Source: Halieaceae bacterium (GTDB taxonomy: Bacteria; Pseudomonadota; Gammaproteobacteria; Pseudomonadales; Halieaceae). From it: a stretch of DNA of 64,000 nt. Below are positions 41,860-51,370 of the stretch, piece after piece (positions within the stretch are counted from its first letter, which is position 1; each line of letters opens with the position of its first letter). The notes beneath the pieces were generated by a model that saw nothing but the letters and a program-made list of their open reading frames with translations, did no database searches and was not told the DNA's origin. The DNA lies in contig CABYND010000002.1 of assembly GCA_902520195.1 (NCBI GenBank), positions 62,001-126,000 of the forward strand, given 5' to 3'. Both the position numbers and the translations under genes were made by a program.

Positions 41860-42258
41860 ATGATGCTGACCTTACTTCGAATCCTAACAAGCCTATCTGG
41901 CCTAGGGCTTTTGCTCGTTGGCATCATCTGGTGGCTGCAACCGGCTACCGCAGCGGAAATACTCGGCGCCAGCCTGCTGGACGGCACCGGCCGCAGCACC
42001 CAAATCGGCGACTCGGGGGCATTTTTCATTGGCGTCGGCGGACTTTTGGCGCTGGGGGCTATCCGAAAACAAGCGGCCCTGGTGATGTCGGGCGGTCTGT
42101 TGGTCGGGCTGGTCATCCCCGGTCGCGTTTTATCCGCTACCACCCATGGCGGCGCCTGGACGCCGGACGAAATTGCTGGCGAATGCATTGTCTTGATTGT
42201 TGCTCTGTTGACCGCCGCAAACATTCACCGACAAAACATGCAATCTATCTTCCGGTAG
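41860..42258 (+). CDS. Small four-helix membrane protein
   Basis: A 132-residue integral membrane protein starting at ATG 41860 with GAGGAC just upstream. Hydrophobic segments: LLRILTSLSGLGLLLVGIIWWL, FFIGVGGLLALGAI, ALVMSGGLLVGLVIPGRVL and CIVLIVALLTAANI. A GDSGAFFIGVGG loop and an AWTPDEIAGE acidic segment recall DUF4345-type proteins, but the family match is tentative. The frame is open upstream antisense to the ubiquitin-like gene; that part is not coding here. Confidence 0.68.
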   Translation: MMLTLLRILTSLSGLGLLLVGIIWWLQPATAAEILGASLLDGTGRSTQIGDSGAFFIGVGGLLALGAIRKQAALVMSGGLLVGLVIPGRVLSATTHGGAWTPDEIAGECIVLIVALLTAANIHRQNMQSIFR

Positions 42259-42276
42259 ATCCTGACCACACCTCAT

Positions 42277-42717
42277 ATGCTACTCAAAAAACTCAAGGAT
42301 CTGTTTGGGAAGGAAGACACAGCGACAACTGACGTCGAACATCGTGCGCTGGAACTCGCCTGCGCAGCCCTCATGTTTGAGGTGGCGCGGGCCGATTTTG
42401 CAGTCGAAGCGATCGAGCAAGAGACAGTCACTACGCAACTCACAGAGCAGTTCAATCTCAGCGCTGACGAAGTCTCCACCATCACCGAAGCCGCGGTTGA
42501 CCAGGCGGACGCTGCTACCTGCCTTTTTGAGTTCACCCGCACCTTAAATGAGCTTGCATCGGCGCAACAGAAGCGTAATTTGCTGGCGATGATGTGGCGA
42601 GTGGCGATGGCGGATAACGCACTGAGTAAGTACGAGGAGCACGTAATACGTAAAGTCGCAGACCTGCTGTACCTACCACACAGTGACTTTATTGCAGCCA
42701 AGCAAAGCGCGATGTGA
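42277..42717 (+). CDS. TerB-family protein
   Basis: A 146-residue all-helical cytoplasmic protein of the TerB/COG4103 group (tellurite resistance-like, a metal-sensing helical fold). Recognisable are ALELACAALMFEVARADFAVEAIEQETV near the start and RNLLAMMWRVAMADNALSKYEEHVIRKVADLL near the end, with paired acidic residues (AMADNALSKYEE) that could bind divalent metal. It follows the membrane protein by 18 bp and may form an operon. Stand-alone members have no established function. Confidence 0.85.
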   Translation: MLLKKLKDLFGKEDTATTDVEHRALELACAALMFEVARADFAVEAIEQETVTTQLTEQFNLSADEVSTITEAAVDQADAATCLFEFTRTLNELASAQQKRNLLAMMWRVAMADNALSKYEEHVIRKVADLLYLPHSDFIAAKQSAM

Positions 42718-42760
42718 TACCAGCTGTCGGTACAGCGAGCCCCCACTCCGCACACTCTGC

Positions 42761-43627
42761 CTAGCGACTACCGCCCCGAGCGCTCACTAAGCAGCCCAGC
42801 ACAATCAAACCTGTGCCCAAAAGGGTGCGCGCTGTGACGGGCTCGGCGAAAAACCACCACCCCAATATCGCCGCCCAAATAAACGCAGTGTATTCGATTA
42901 CGACCAGCCGCTGCGCCTCGGCCTGCCTGTACGCCAGTGACATCAGCATCAGCGAGCCCACCGCGAAACCTGCCGCCAACGCTGCACCGCCCCACTGATA
43001 GGCACTCGCAGGCCAGGACACCGCGAACTGTACACCTGCCAACATCATCAGGAACACGATGGTATTTTGATAAAAGGCTATCTCGAGCGGTCTTGCCACC
43101 AACGCCTGCATGCGCTGTAGCACCAAGTTGAAGGCGTACATCACTGCCGAGATCAGCACCGCGGCCATCCCTACCGCATCGCTGCCCTCATCGACCGCCA
43201 GTAGCTCGCCGCCGACAACCACCATGACTCCGCCAAAGCCCAGCACCGCAGCGAGCTTGGCGTTGGCACCGATGCGCTCACCCAAAATGGGTGCCGCGAG
43301 AAACAGCGTAATGATGGGGGCGATGAACGACAGGCCGATCGCTTGTGCCAGTGGAATGCGCGTCAGGCCGAAAAAGAACAAATAAGCCATGACCGCTGTC
43401 AGTGCGGCCCGAATAAGATGGATTTTCAGCACTCGCCCCGATGCTGGCACGGGGCGCGTAGGCAAATACAGTACCGCCACAATCAACGCCCCCATGGCCA
43501 TGCGCCAAAACATAGCGTTGTAAGTACCCATCGCCAGCGCCTGCCCTTTCATCACCGCGTCCATCATGGAAAAAAGCATGATGCCCAGCGCTGCTATAAG
43601 CATGGGATATTGGGCGACAGGTTTCAT
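42761..43627 (-). CDS. EamA-family (DMT) transporter, second copy
   Basis: A ten-helix drug/metabolite transporter of 288 residues, related to the one near 22 kb: both begin with a YPMLIAALGI/YMLISALAF-type first helix and include the helix-2 GALIVAVLYLP region and a final ARTLLGTGLIVLGCLVSA. Two EamA repeats divide near residue 145. The substrate is unknown. Convergent with terB. Confidence 0.85.
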   Translation of the reverse strand: MKPVAQYPMLIAALGIMLFSMMDAVMKGQALAMGTYNAMFWRMAMGALIVAVLYLPTRPVPASGRVLKIHLIRAALTAVMAYLFFFGLTRIPLAQAIGLSFIAPIITLFLAAPILGERIGANAKLAAVLGFGGVMVVVGGELLAVDEGSDAVGMAAVLISAVMYAFNLVLQRMQALVARPLEIAFYQNTIVFLMMLAGVQFAVSWPASAYQWGGAALAAGFAVGSLMLMSLAYRQAEAQRLVVIEYTAFIWAAILGWWFFAEPVTARTLLGTGLIVLGCLVSARGGSR

Positions 43628-43770
43628 ATTTTTCTATCTCAGCTGACAGCATATGGCAGCAGTTTGAAAGGCCCGGGATGCCGGAAGGCGCATTATGCAG
43701 TGGAGTACACCCTGTGAGACCATCTGGGTCAGGTTTTACGCGCGGATTCGTGCTGATAAGAGGCCACTAA

Positions 43771-45581
43771 ATGGCGACTGCAGAACAGCTGAATCAGGCA
43801 GTCGCCTTGATTCAAGGCAACCAATACGCCGATGCCGAAGCATTGCTTACACCCCTGCTCAACCAGTCAGCAACGGACGCCGATGTTTGGCATTTGATTG
43901 CTTTGGCACGCAAAGGGCAACTAGACCTGGCCGGCGCCGAGGTCGCGTTAAAACAATCGATTGATGTATATCCTGCACCAGCCGTTGTCACCAACCTCGG
44001 CAATCTCTACCGGCAGATGGATCGCGAACAGGACGCACTGGCGTGCTACAACCGCGCCATCGAGGCAGCGCCTTCGCATTTACCCGCGAGAGTTAACAAA
44101 GGTCGCTCCCTACTTGCTATATCCAGGCTTGAAGAGGTCACCACCCTCTACACCGACATCCTCGAGCAGCTGCCCGAGCACACCAATGCCCGCATTGGTC
44201 TTGCACAGTCATTGCAACGGCGCGGCCAGACGCGTGCGGCCACGTTACATTTCGAGAAAGCTCTGGCCCATGAGCCCGAAAACGCGGCCGCACTCAATGG
44301 GCTTGGCGTGATGCAAAAGGTGTCAGAGCGCCCGAAAGAAGCCAGTCGCACCCTAAAATGTGCGGTGGCCTCCGCACCCACCGCACCAGAAGTGCGAACC
44401 AATCTGGACAGTGCTCTGGCGTTGTCTGGCGAGGAAACCGAGGCCGTTAGCGCATACCGTGAAGCCCTGCGGCTGGACCCACTCAACCCAGAGCTGCATG
44501 ACTGGTTCAACGGTTACCTGAGCACACTGGCACATCCTGAGTACTTGCACTCCTGCGCTGAAGCACTGGATCAACACCCGGCCGCGGGGCCACTGGCCAT
44601 CGCCTATGCCCCTAAGTTGCTGCTGGGGCAGAAGGGCGAGTAGGCGCTGCAGGTATTGGCTGCCGTGCCGATCGGCGACGACCAGACTCGCGCCTATTTG
44701 GCCTGCGAACGCAGCCACATTTTTCGTGAAACGGGCGAGTTTGATAAGGCTGTGATCGCGGCTCGGGAAGCGCACCGGCTACCGCCAGACCTACCCCTCA
44801 TGCGCTTGAGCTGGCTACAGCGATCATGGCTGCCGACGCCGACTACGAGGAGGCCGTTGACTGTTTGCTGCCGCTCACGTCATCCGAAGCATGCTGACAA
44901 GACACTTGGGGCACCTACGCCACGGCACTGCGCTACGCAGAGCGCCGGGACGCATACGATCAACTCGTGGATAACGAGAAACACGTTGGCCTGCGGCACA
45001 TCGAGACCCCTGAAGGCCATGACAGTCTCACGGCATTCCTTCAGAGGTTGCGCGATCACCTGATGTCACTTCACATCACGCGGCATCATCCCGTAGGCCA
45101 ATCGCTCCAACATGGCACCCAAACGCTTGATGACCTGTTCAGCCGGGACGAGCCCGTTATCACCGCGTTAAAGGTGGCGCTCGCAAACGCTGTCCGTTCC
45201 TTCACTGAAGGACTGCCCCCAAGTGAGGCGCACCCCCTTGCGCGCCGGCGGACTGGGCAGATCGCATTCTCCGATTCCTGGTCTGTGCTGTTGAGGAACA
45301 AGGGGTTCCACAAAAATCATTACCACTCTCACGCTTGGCTCAGTAGTGCCTTTTATTTAACTGTGCCTGATGTGGTCAGCGCAGGTGGCAAAGAGGGTTG
45401 GATTAAATTTGGTGAGCCGGGGTTTCGTGCAAGAAAGCCGCTCGGGCCCGAGTACTGGTTGCAACCGGAGGAAGGTGCACTGGCTATTTTCCCCTCTTAT
45501 CTCTGGCACGGCACCGAGGCGCTACAAAGCGACGTAGAGCGAATGACCGTGGGTTTCGACGTGTTGCCTGCAACCCGCTGA
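43771..45581 (+). pseudogene. Broken TPR / 2OG-Fe(II) oxygenase gene
   Basis: A single gene appears split by three lesions. From ATG 43771 a TPR protein (NLGNLYRQMDREQDALACYNRAIEAAP and similar units) runs to a TAG at 44641-44643, and the same frame continues with coherent TPR sequence after it. A one-base loss in a C-run at 44794-44797 shifts the frame, and the new frame meets a TGA at 44895-44897 before entering a 2OG-Fe(II) oxygenase domain (PF13759-like). The iron-site His residues are seen in NHYHSHAWLSSAFYL and FPSYLWHGTEAL. Intact relatives are TPR-prolyl/aspartyl hydroxylase-like proteins. Sequencing error at one site is possible; three independent lesions favour decay. Confidence 0.75.
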
Positions 45582-45661
45582 CCCCTGCCCTTATTGGGCG
45601 ACCGACCACCTCGAAATACCCAAGGCGCTTCTAGTTACCGCTCGGGACGCAGGCGGCGCGG

Positions 45662-46009
45662 TCAGTTCTGAAAAAAGGCCGTCTTTTTGCCGCCATCCTC
45701 AGTGTAAACCGGTTCGCCCCGCTCGATGAGATAGGCTTGATTGGTGCTGCTCACAAACCCCACACCGCGCAGCAAGCTGGCCATTTGCTCATAATAAGGG
45801 TGCTCGAAATGCGCCGCCAGACTGTCGCTGTCCTCCCATAACTCATAGACCTGCATACGGGTGGGCACAGCCGGGTCAGGCGCAAAACAATAATCATTAC
45901 AACCTGGCTCTTCCTCACGGGTCAATCGCTGCACATCTGCAACAAGCGCCACCGCCTCATCTCGATCCGATTGGCTGGCAAATTCCAGCGCTGCAACCAC
46001 AATAATCAT
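45662..46009 (-). CDS. Antibiotic biosynthesis monooxygenase (ABM)-domain protein
   Basis: A 115-residue dimeric ferredoxin-like barrel protein. The signature is IIVVAALEFASQSDRDEAVALVADVQRLTREEEPGCNDYCFAPD, then YELWEDSDSLAAHFEHPYYEQM, and a C-terminal YLIERGEPVYTEDG. Members include quinol monooxygenase YgiN and haem-degrading enzymes. Without the conserved catalytic residues of a specific subgroup, the activity is not assignable. Confidence 0.85.
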   Translation of the reverse strand: MIIVVAALEFASQSDRDEAVALVADVQRLTREEEPGCNDYCFAPDPAVPTRMQVYELWEDSDSLAAHFEHPYYEQMASLLRGVGFVSSTNQAYLIERGEPVYTEDGGKKTAFFQN

Positions 46010-46095
46010 CGCTTCACTCTCTCTGACATAAAATTCATTAATCCCTGCATGGCGGTGTCATTTCCTCGCTATACGCTCATCGACTCGATGAATAA

Positions 46096-46464
46096 TCAAG
46101 CGATTCCCAGCCAGCCGAGCAGCGCGGTAAGGCCCATCAGATACATGCCCGGTAATTTTAAAAGCCGGGCGTGACCCATAACGCCCAATAAGGAAAAGAG
46201 CGCTGCACCCAACGCATTACCAACCAATACCGTGTAAGCGAGCAAAGCAAGATCGGGCTCCATTGCCACGCAAATCAGTGTCGCACCACTCACCACCAGA
46301 AAAACGGTAAACATCTGCCAAGACACCAGACTTAGGGACTGGGTCAACGGCAAGAGCTCACTGACTTTAATGTGGCCCATGTAGATTTTTCCACCGACCA
46401 CGCCATGAAACAGGGCGCCGGCCAGGGCAATTATCCCAGCAGCGGCGACGAGCGAAGCTTCCAT
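46096..46464 (-). CDS. Small integral membrane protein
   Basis: A 122-residue protein with four membrane helices, starting at ATG 46464 with GAGGTG 8 bases before it. Segments: AGIIALAGALFHGVVGG, VSWQMFTVFLVVSGATLICV, LLAYTVLVGNALGAALFSLLGVMG and GMYLMGLTALLGWLGIA. A conserved-looking FHGVVGGKIYMGHI motif follows the first helix. I do not recognise a named family. The 190-bp gap beyond its start shows no supportable gene. Confidence 0.65.
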   Translation of the reverse strand: MEASLVAAAGIIALAGALFHGVVGGKIYMGHIKVSELLPLTQSLSLVSWQMFTVFLVVSGATLICVAMEPDLALLAYTVLVGNALGAALFSLLGVMGHARLLKLPGMYLMGLTALLGWLGIA

Positions 46465-46665
46465 AACAGGCACCTCAGTAATGGCTCATAGCCGTCAATG
46501 TACCTGAAAGCCAGTGCGCCGGGATTGCGGTTTGATGCTGATCCCGCCAACGTCGAGCCGTTTTTAGCTATCAACTCAACGATGAATCGCGCTTCATCTC
46601 CAGTGCCAGTCCCAGTCACTGCTGAGATAACACTGAGTGCTTTCGGGGGGCTATTGGTACACGTG

Positions 46666-46938
46666 TTACACACCGGACCGCCAAGGTCTGATCATCGCGT
46701 CGCCAGTTTGGCGTCGGAGCAGCAGTGCAACCAGCATCCAGACCAGCAAGAGGTACGGGGTGTCAGAAATCAGATCGAGCGCCCAGGCCCGCTCATCAGC
46801 CAGGCCATTCGCAATCTGATCGGCATTCAGTGTCATGCCATGGGAAATGGAGATAGCAATCGGGATAAATTTGAGGGCCGCGGCCACCAGCAAACCAAAG
46901 TTGGCCCATGCCATCCCGCGCCACCAGCGGCTCCTCAT
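46666..46938 (-). CDS. Small membrane protein
   Basis: A 90-residue protein from the ATG at 46938, with two hydrophobic segments (AWANFGLLVAAALKFIPIAISI and YLLLVWMLVALLL) separated by an acidic loop (NADQIANGLADERAWALDL). The cytoplasmic N-terminus is Arg/Trp rich. The frame extends 26 codons further upstream, but the composition there is not protein-like. Family unknown. Confidence 0.5.
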   Translation of the reverse strand: MRSRWWRGMAWANFGLLVAAALKFIPIAISISHGMTLNADQIANGLADERAWALDLISDTPYLLLVWMLVALLLRRQTGDAMIRPWRSGV

Positions 46939-47049
46939 CGTAACCCCCGTATCACTCCGGTTTTGTCTGTTTGCTCGCCCTCTATTTGACAGATCACCTG
47001 TGTCCGCGCGCTGCACGAAACGCTGCTAACCACCTTGTCTAGGCCGCAC

Positions 47050-47661
47050 TCAGGCTCTTTCAAACACGGCCGACAGATTGTTGGCCGGCATCTCGATGAC
47101 CCTCGGATAAGCAAACCCCTGCTCCACTGCAACGTCCACCACGGCCTCCAGATCTCTCACGCCCCACTCCGGATCCTGTGATCGGAGCTGTTCGTCAAAC
47201 GTCGCGTTGGAGGACGCCGTATGCAACCCGTCTCGCTTAAATGGACCATAAAGCACCACCACAGCCCCTTGAGTCAGAATCTCTGCTGCACCCGCGAACA
47301 GTGCCTCGCAGCAGGGCCACGGTGAGATGTGCAACATATTGATATTTATGATCGCCGAGACCGGCGCGGGGAGATTGGCCTCAACAGGCCATACCGCGTC
47401 GCGTACATCGAGCTGGCGGGGCGGCAATAAATTCGCCGCACCAGATTCCTCGCGCCACGCTGCGATCGATGCAAGATTGGCGACATCGCTGTCCGTGGGC
47501 AGCCAGTAACGCGTAGTGAGGTGCTGTGCAAAGAAAACAGCGTGTTGCCCAGTGCCAGAGGCGATCTCCAAAACCGTACCCTGATCGCGAAGAGAATCTT
47601 GGAGGACAGCCAAAATCGCTTCGCGGTTTCGCTCGGTGGCGGGCGCGCAGCGTTTGGTCAT
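47050..47661 (-). CDS. DUF938 family SAM-dependent methyltransferase
   Basis: A 203-residue class I methyltransferase fold protein. The start CAPATERNREAILAVLQ and motif I VLEIASGTGQHAVFFAQHL are the hallmarks of DUF938. Next come YWLPTDSD, the acidic loop LDVRDAVWP and ININMLHISPWPCCEALFAGA, followed by VLYGPFKRDG. The substrate is unknown, but the family is broadly conserved in proteobacteria and eukaryotes (METTL26-like). Confidence 0.9.
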   Translation of the reverse strand: MTKRCAPATERNREAILAVLQDSLRDQGTVLEIASGTGQHAVFFAQHLTTRYWLPTDSDVANLASIAAWREESGAANLLPPRQLDVRDAVWPVEANLPAPVSAIININMLHISPWPCCEALFAGAAEILTQGAVVVLYGPFKRDGLHTASSNATFDEQLRSQDPEWGVRDLEAVVDVAVEQGFAYPRVIEMPANNLSAVFERA

Positions 47662-47670
47662 TGTGTCACC

Positions 47671-47799
47671 CTACCCCGCGAGAAAAATGGCGAGCGTAGG
47701 TATGAGCAGAATCAAACCGCCGACCACCAGTAATAAGACTTCGATCCGGCCACGCCACTTGGGGCGTTTGCCATTGGGGTTCTCGGGGTCGTTGCTCAT
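47671..47799 (-). CDS. Single-span small membrane protein (42 residues)
   Basis: From the ATG at 47799: a basic hydrophilic N-terminus (NDPENPNGKRPKWRGR) followed by one membrane segment (VLLLVVGGLILLIPTLAIFLAG) that ends the protein. The layout fits a small inner-membrane peptide with an inside-positive N-terminus. An earlier start (47856) is possible. It lies upstream of the DUF938 gene on the same strand, 9 bp away. Confidence 0.5.
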   Translation of the reverse strand: MSNDPENPNGKRPKWRGRIEVLLLVVGGLILLIPTLAIFLAG

Positions 47800-47896
47800 G
47801 ACTAATATGCTCGCATACTGAGCGCACATAATGGGATGTGCATCGGCTGCCGGCAAGAGCAGGCGAGCTACTCATGACTGGCAATACAGTTGGCGA

Positions 47897-48162
47897 CTAG
47901 GCCGCGACCTTGAATCGCTCTGGATGCTCAGCGCCCAATTCGATGCGCTGTCTGAGGGCCTGCAAAATTTCATTGGCCGTCGCAAAGTCGCCACAGTGCT
48001 GGGCAATCCAGTAGAGCGTCGCCATGCTGCGATCATCCATGCGCTGATACAGATCTATATCACCACCTACCGTGAATTAACGCCTTCTTTGGCGTCGAGG
48101 TCTTCCGTGACGCGACTTAAGTGGAGCGGTGCTTCCGGAGCGGTACTCACCCTGAAATCCAT
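47897..48162 (-). pseudogene. Possible small gene broken by a -1 shift
   Basis: On the minus strand two coding-like pieces abut in different frames. The first begins ATG 48162 (or GTG 12 bp later) and reads TAPEAPLHLSRVTEDLDAKEGVNSR before a TAG. The second, one base out of phase and overlapping it, reads DIDLYQRMDDRSMATLYWIAQHCGDFATANEILQALRQRIEL to TAG at 47897. Joined, they make a helical protein of about 85 residues. If not a broken gene, the second part alone (ATG 48040) would be a 47-residue ORF. Family unknown. Confidence 0.4.
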
Positions 48163-48276
48163 TTCAGTTTGGCGCTCAGTCGAGTGCTCGCCTTCACTCG
48201 ATACGCCAGAGCGTTAACCGGTTGCACCAGGGCAAACAGGGAGAGGGACAGCTACCGTCATGCTTTTGTGGTAAAC

Positions 48277-48750
48277 ATGGATAAAAACAACATCAATCCA
48301 AGGGGGAACCACTTGCTGGACATCAATTCTTTCGACGAAAACGCGATTACCTGGCGCGAACTGCCCGACGTGGAGCACGTTTGGCTGTCGATCCTGGATG
48401 TCGACGAGACTGCCAAAATCGTCGACGTATTATTCCGATTTGCGGCAAACGAAAAAATAGTGCTTCATCGCCACGTCGCGGCATTTCACACCTTTGTCGT
48501 AAAAGGTGAGCACCGAATCTACACACCAGAGGGTGAACTTAAAGAGGTGCGGCCGGTAGGCACCTATAAAGCCGGTAAGGCTGATCTGGAACCGCATACC
48601 GAAGGGGGCGGCGACACAGACGTGGTGATTTTGTTCAGCCTGCGCCCTTATTGTGACGGGCCGATCTATGAAATTCTCGACGACGACGGAAATATCGTCG
48701 ATACCATGACCTTTGATGGCATGAAGGAGCTCTACGCGGAAGCTGCATAG
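48277..48750 (+). CDS. Cupin-domain protein (ChrR-like)
   Basis: A cytoplasmic cupin of about 157 residues from ATG 48277. A TTG at 48313 has a better ribosome binding site (AAGGGGG, 7 bases before) and may be the real start (145 residues). The metal-binding motif VLHRHVAAFHTFVVKGEHRIYTPEG offers several His, with Glu and His in ADLEPHTEGGGDTDV. The end has IYEILDDDGNIVDTMTFD. Similar proteins are annotated as ChrR-like cupins or acetylacetone-cleaving enzymes. Function is not assigned. Confidence 0.75.
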   Translation: MDKNNINPRGNHLLDINSFDENAITWRELPDVEHVWLSILDVDETAKIVDVLFRFAANEKIVLHRHVAAFHTFVVKGEHRIYTPEGELKEVRPVGTYKAGKADLEPHTEGGGDTDVVILFSLRPYCDGPIYEILDDDGNIVDTMTFDGMKELYAEAA

Positions 48751-48831
48751 GCTCACACGAGACAAGGAGCGTCAAATCAACGGGCCGTATGCCAGGGGCT
48801 GTGCGGCCAAACAAAACCCAGGAGGAACAAC

Positions 48832-49551
48832 ATGAAACTTTTTGTGACGCTACTCGCAGCGCTCTTCTCCACGTTTGCGCTCGCTGACGACCACCGACCC
48901 AACAGTAAGTACTACGGGTTCTATCATTTTATCGCGCCAGACCCTGCCGCCGTGGTCGCGGCGACCGACAAATTCTATGCATCAGACTGCGGTAAAGCCT
49001 ATCCTGCCGATGTGGGTTTGGCCGAGGAGGTATTTAACGGTGCGTATCAGTCAACGCACTTTTTCATCAACACCTATCAGAACACAGCGGATCAGGAAAA
49101 AGCTGCTGAGATCTTCCGGAGCTGTCCAGGTGGCTTGGAGTTTTTGGCGGATCTTAACGCCGCAGGCGTGATCCCCACTCGGGAGTATCTGGGCTTTGCG
49201 CTGATCGAAGAGGGTGACTGGAACCAAGATCTCGTGTTCGCCAAGTTCGATGTGATCATCGAGCCTCAGAACCAGCGCGCGTATGCCGCAGCCTACGCCA
49301 AGATGATGAGTGCCGCGGCTGAAGATGTCGGCTTGCGATCTTGGGGTAATGACCTGGTCGGCTTCGGTAACGACATGTTCACCAACTGGGTGTATCTGGG
49401 CGCAGAGAATCTGACGCAGCTCGATCAAATCCAGCAAGCGCTATTCGCACATCCCACCTACGCAACCTTTGCCAAAGAGACTGCGAGCATGCGGGTGAAC
49501 GTGAATACGACCCAGCTGCAGTTCTTGAAGGCCTACCCGCGCCAAGACTAA
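48832..49551 (+). CDS. Exported protein of unknown function
   Basis: A 239-residue protein with a clear signal peptide (KLFVTLLAALFSTFALA-D) and an AGGAGG ribosome binding site. The mature part looks like two dimeric ferredoxin-like halves: strand/helix patterns YYGFYHFIAPDPAAVVAATDKFYAS and DLVFAKFDVIIEPQNQRAYAAAYAKMM, each followed by a QSTHFFINTY / FTNWVYLGAENL strand. Two cysteines (ASDCGK, RSCPGG) could form a disulfide. I do not recognise the family. Confidence 0.75.
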   Translation: MKLFVTLLAALFSTFALADDHRPNSKYYGFYHFIAPDPAAVVAATDKFYASDCGKAYPADVGLAEEVFNGAYQSTHFFINTYQNTADQEKAAEIFRSCPGGLEFLADLNAAGVIPTREYLGFALIEEGDWNQDLVFAKFDVIIEPQNQRAYAAAYAKMMSAAAEDVGLRSWGNDLVGFGNDMFTNWVYLGAENLTQLDQIQQALFAHPTYATFAKETASMRVNVNTTQLQFLKAYPRQD

Positions 49552-49676
49552 AACTGTCACTTTTTGGTGCCCCACCCGCCATCCGTGGCGGGGCAAGCCA
49601 GTTAAACTGACTCGCTCAGTGAACATGACGGTTTGCGTCAAGGAGTGACGTTGTAACAATCAAAACGACGCTGTCG

Positions 49677-50003
49677 ATGGCCGCTGCAATGGCTGTCGGT
49701 ACTCAAACTGCCCACGTCAACAATGTGATGGTAGATATGTCTCTGGTACAGGACTACAACCAATGTCAAATGGACCTGCAGCAATGCGAGGGCTTTGCTG
49801 TGCAGAATCAGCCGGACGCGCCTCAGCGTGAAGCTGTTGCCGGCACTGCAGTGAGAGGGGCCGCCGCAGTTGCCGTCAGCGGTGGTTCGGGGTCCAAGGC
49901 GGCCAAAAAGGGTGCCGGAGTGGGCGTGATCGCCGCCGCCAGCCGTAACCGCCGCGCCGCGCCGCGAGCGCCAATGCCAGCGCGCAGGCCGATTAAATCG
50001 TGA
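49677..50003 (+). CDS. Small Gly/Ala-rich exported protein, start uncertain
   Basis: About 108 residues. The first part (MAAAMAVGTQTAHVNNVMV) looks like the end of a signal sequence, but no in-frame ATG, GTG or TTG lies upstream, although an AAGGAG precedes. Two cysteines (QCQMDLQQCEGF) follow. The C-terminal half is low complexity: AVAVSGGSGSKAAKKGAGVGVIAAASRNRRAAPRAP, like glycine-zipper segments of envelope proteins. It could be a real envelope protein or a frame with a damaged start. Confidence 0.4.
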   Translation: MAAAMAVGTQTAHVNNVMVDMSLVQDYNQCQMDLQQCEGFAVQNQPDAPQREAVAGTAVRGAAAVAVSGGSGSKAAKKGAGVGVIAAASRNRRAAPRAPMPARRPIKS

Positions 50004-50175
50004 AGAACTGCATGCGCGGACGGGGCCACAACGTTCTGAACTAAAAGCGGCGCTCGCTCTGGCGCGGCCGCTTGCCCACTGCGCTACTCACCGGTTGGGC
50101 TGATACATCTACCGGCTTACCGTTCACCAAGCTTGGGGTGGCACAAGCACACCGCCGGCCCACGAGAGTGTTTTC

Positions 50176-51369
50176 CTAAGCGGCAATCTCACCATAAGCG
50201 GCGGCAAAAGCGGCCACCGCCTTATCCAAATCGTCTTTGGTGTGACCCGCGGAAATCTGCACGCGGATGCGTGCCTTACCCTGGGGCACAACCGGATAGA
50301 AAAACCCGATGGCATAGATGCCGAGCTCCAGCAGGCGCTCGGACATTTTTTGCGCCACGACCGCATCGCCCAACATCACCGGCACGATCGGATGGTCCCC
50401 TTCCGGCACGGCAAAACCGTTGGCCTGCATTTGCTCGCGAAAGTACCGCGTATGCTCGTGGAGCGTATCGCGCAGCGCCGTTGAGGACTCGAGCATATCG
50501 AGGACTTTTAGCGACGCCGCGCAAATAGCGGGCGCGAGCGTATTAGAGAACAGATAAGGCCGAGATCGCTGCCGCAGAATATCGATGATCTCCTGTCGGC
50601 CAGACGTAAACCCTCCCGAGCCACCGCCGAGCGCCTTGCCAAAGGTGCCGGTAATAATGTCCACCCGGTCCATCACGCCGCGGTATTCATGCACCCCGCG
50701 CCCCTGATCGCCCATAAAGCCAGTGGCGTGGCAGTCGTCGTGATGCACCATTGCTCCGTAGGTATCGGCCAGATCACAGATCGCATCCAGCTGGGCGATG
50801 GTGCCATCCATTGAAAACACGCCGTCTGTCGTGATGAGGATTCGCCGGGCGCCCGCGTTGCGCGCTTCCTGAAGCTTGGCCTCGAGGTCAGCAATGTCAT
50901 TGTTGCGGTAGCGGTAGCGTGATGCCTTGCAAAGCCTGACACCATCAATAATGGATGCGTGATTCAGTTCGTCCGATATCACCGCGTCCTCTGGCCCGAG
51001 AATCGTCTCAAAGAGCCCCGTATTGGCGTCAAAGCAAGCCGCATAGAGGATGGTGTCTTCCATACCCAGAAACTGACTGACCCGCTGCTCCAGCGTTTTA
51101 TGAATGCCCTGCGTGCCACAGATAAACCGCACTGATGCGGCCCCAAAACCCCATTCACTGAGGCTGTCGCTCGCCGCCTGCATGACCTCGGCGTTATTGG
51201 CCAGACCAAGATAGTTATTGGCGCACATATTGACCACGTTGGCGCCGCCCTCGAGGGTGATGTCATTCTTTTGGTCAGAGGCGATGACGCGTTCGGTCTT
51301 CCATAGCCCGGCGGCTTTGATCTCGGCAATCTCCGCGGCGTAGCTCTCTTTGGCTGCCTGATAACTCAT
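50176..51369 (-). CDS. kbl: Glycine C-acetyltransferase (2-amino-3-ketobutyrate CoA ligase)
   Basis: A PLP enzyme (397 residues) that cleaves 2-amino-3-oxobutyrate with CoA to glycine and acetyl-CoA, the second step of threonine degradation. The alpha-oxoamine synthase features are present: [61 protein letters not shown] and the PLP-Lys motif [15 protein letters not shown]. The C-terminal [20 protein letters not shown] is conserved. It starts one base after the tdh stop, so the two form an operon. Confidence 0.97.
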   Translation of the reverse strand: MSYQAAKESYAAEIAEIKAAGLWKTERVIASDQKNDITLEGGANVVNMCANNYLGLANNAEVMQAASDSLSEWGFGAASVRFICGTQGIHKTLEQRVSQFLGMEDTILYAACFDANTGLFETILGPEDAVISDELNHASIIDGVRLCKASRYRYRNNDIADLEAKLQEARNAGARRILITTDGVFSMDGTIAQLDAICDLADTYGAMVHHDDCHATGFMGDQGRGVHEYRGVMDRVDIITGTFGKALGGGSGGFTSGRQEIIDILRQRSRPYLFSNTLAPAICAASLKVLDMLESSTALRDTLHEHTRYFREQMQANGFAVPEGDHPIVPVMLGDAVVAQKMSERLLELGIYAIGFFYPVVPQGKARIRVQISAGHTKDDLDKAVAAFAAAYGEIAA

Positions 51370-51370
51370 G

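Noticed and set aside
46498-46989. 163-codon plus-strand frame around 46.5-47.0 kb
   Set aside because: No recognisable fold; the minus strand has a better small membrane protein and the rest looks non-coding.
50053-50175. Open frame continuing in phase after the kbl stop (PSLVNGKPVDVSAQPVSS)
   Set aside because: Kbl already has full length and the extension has no start with a ribosome binding site; kept only as a curiosity.
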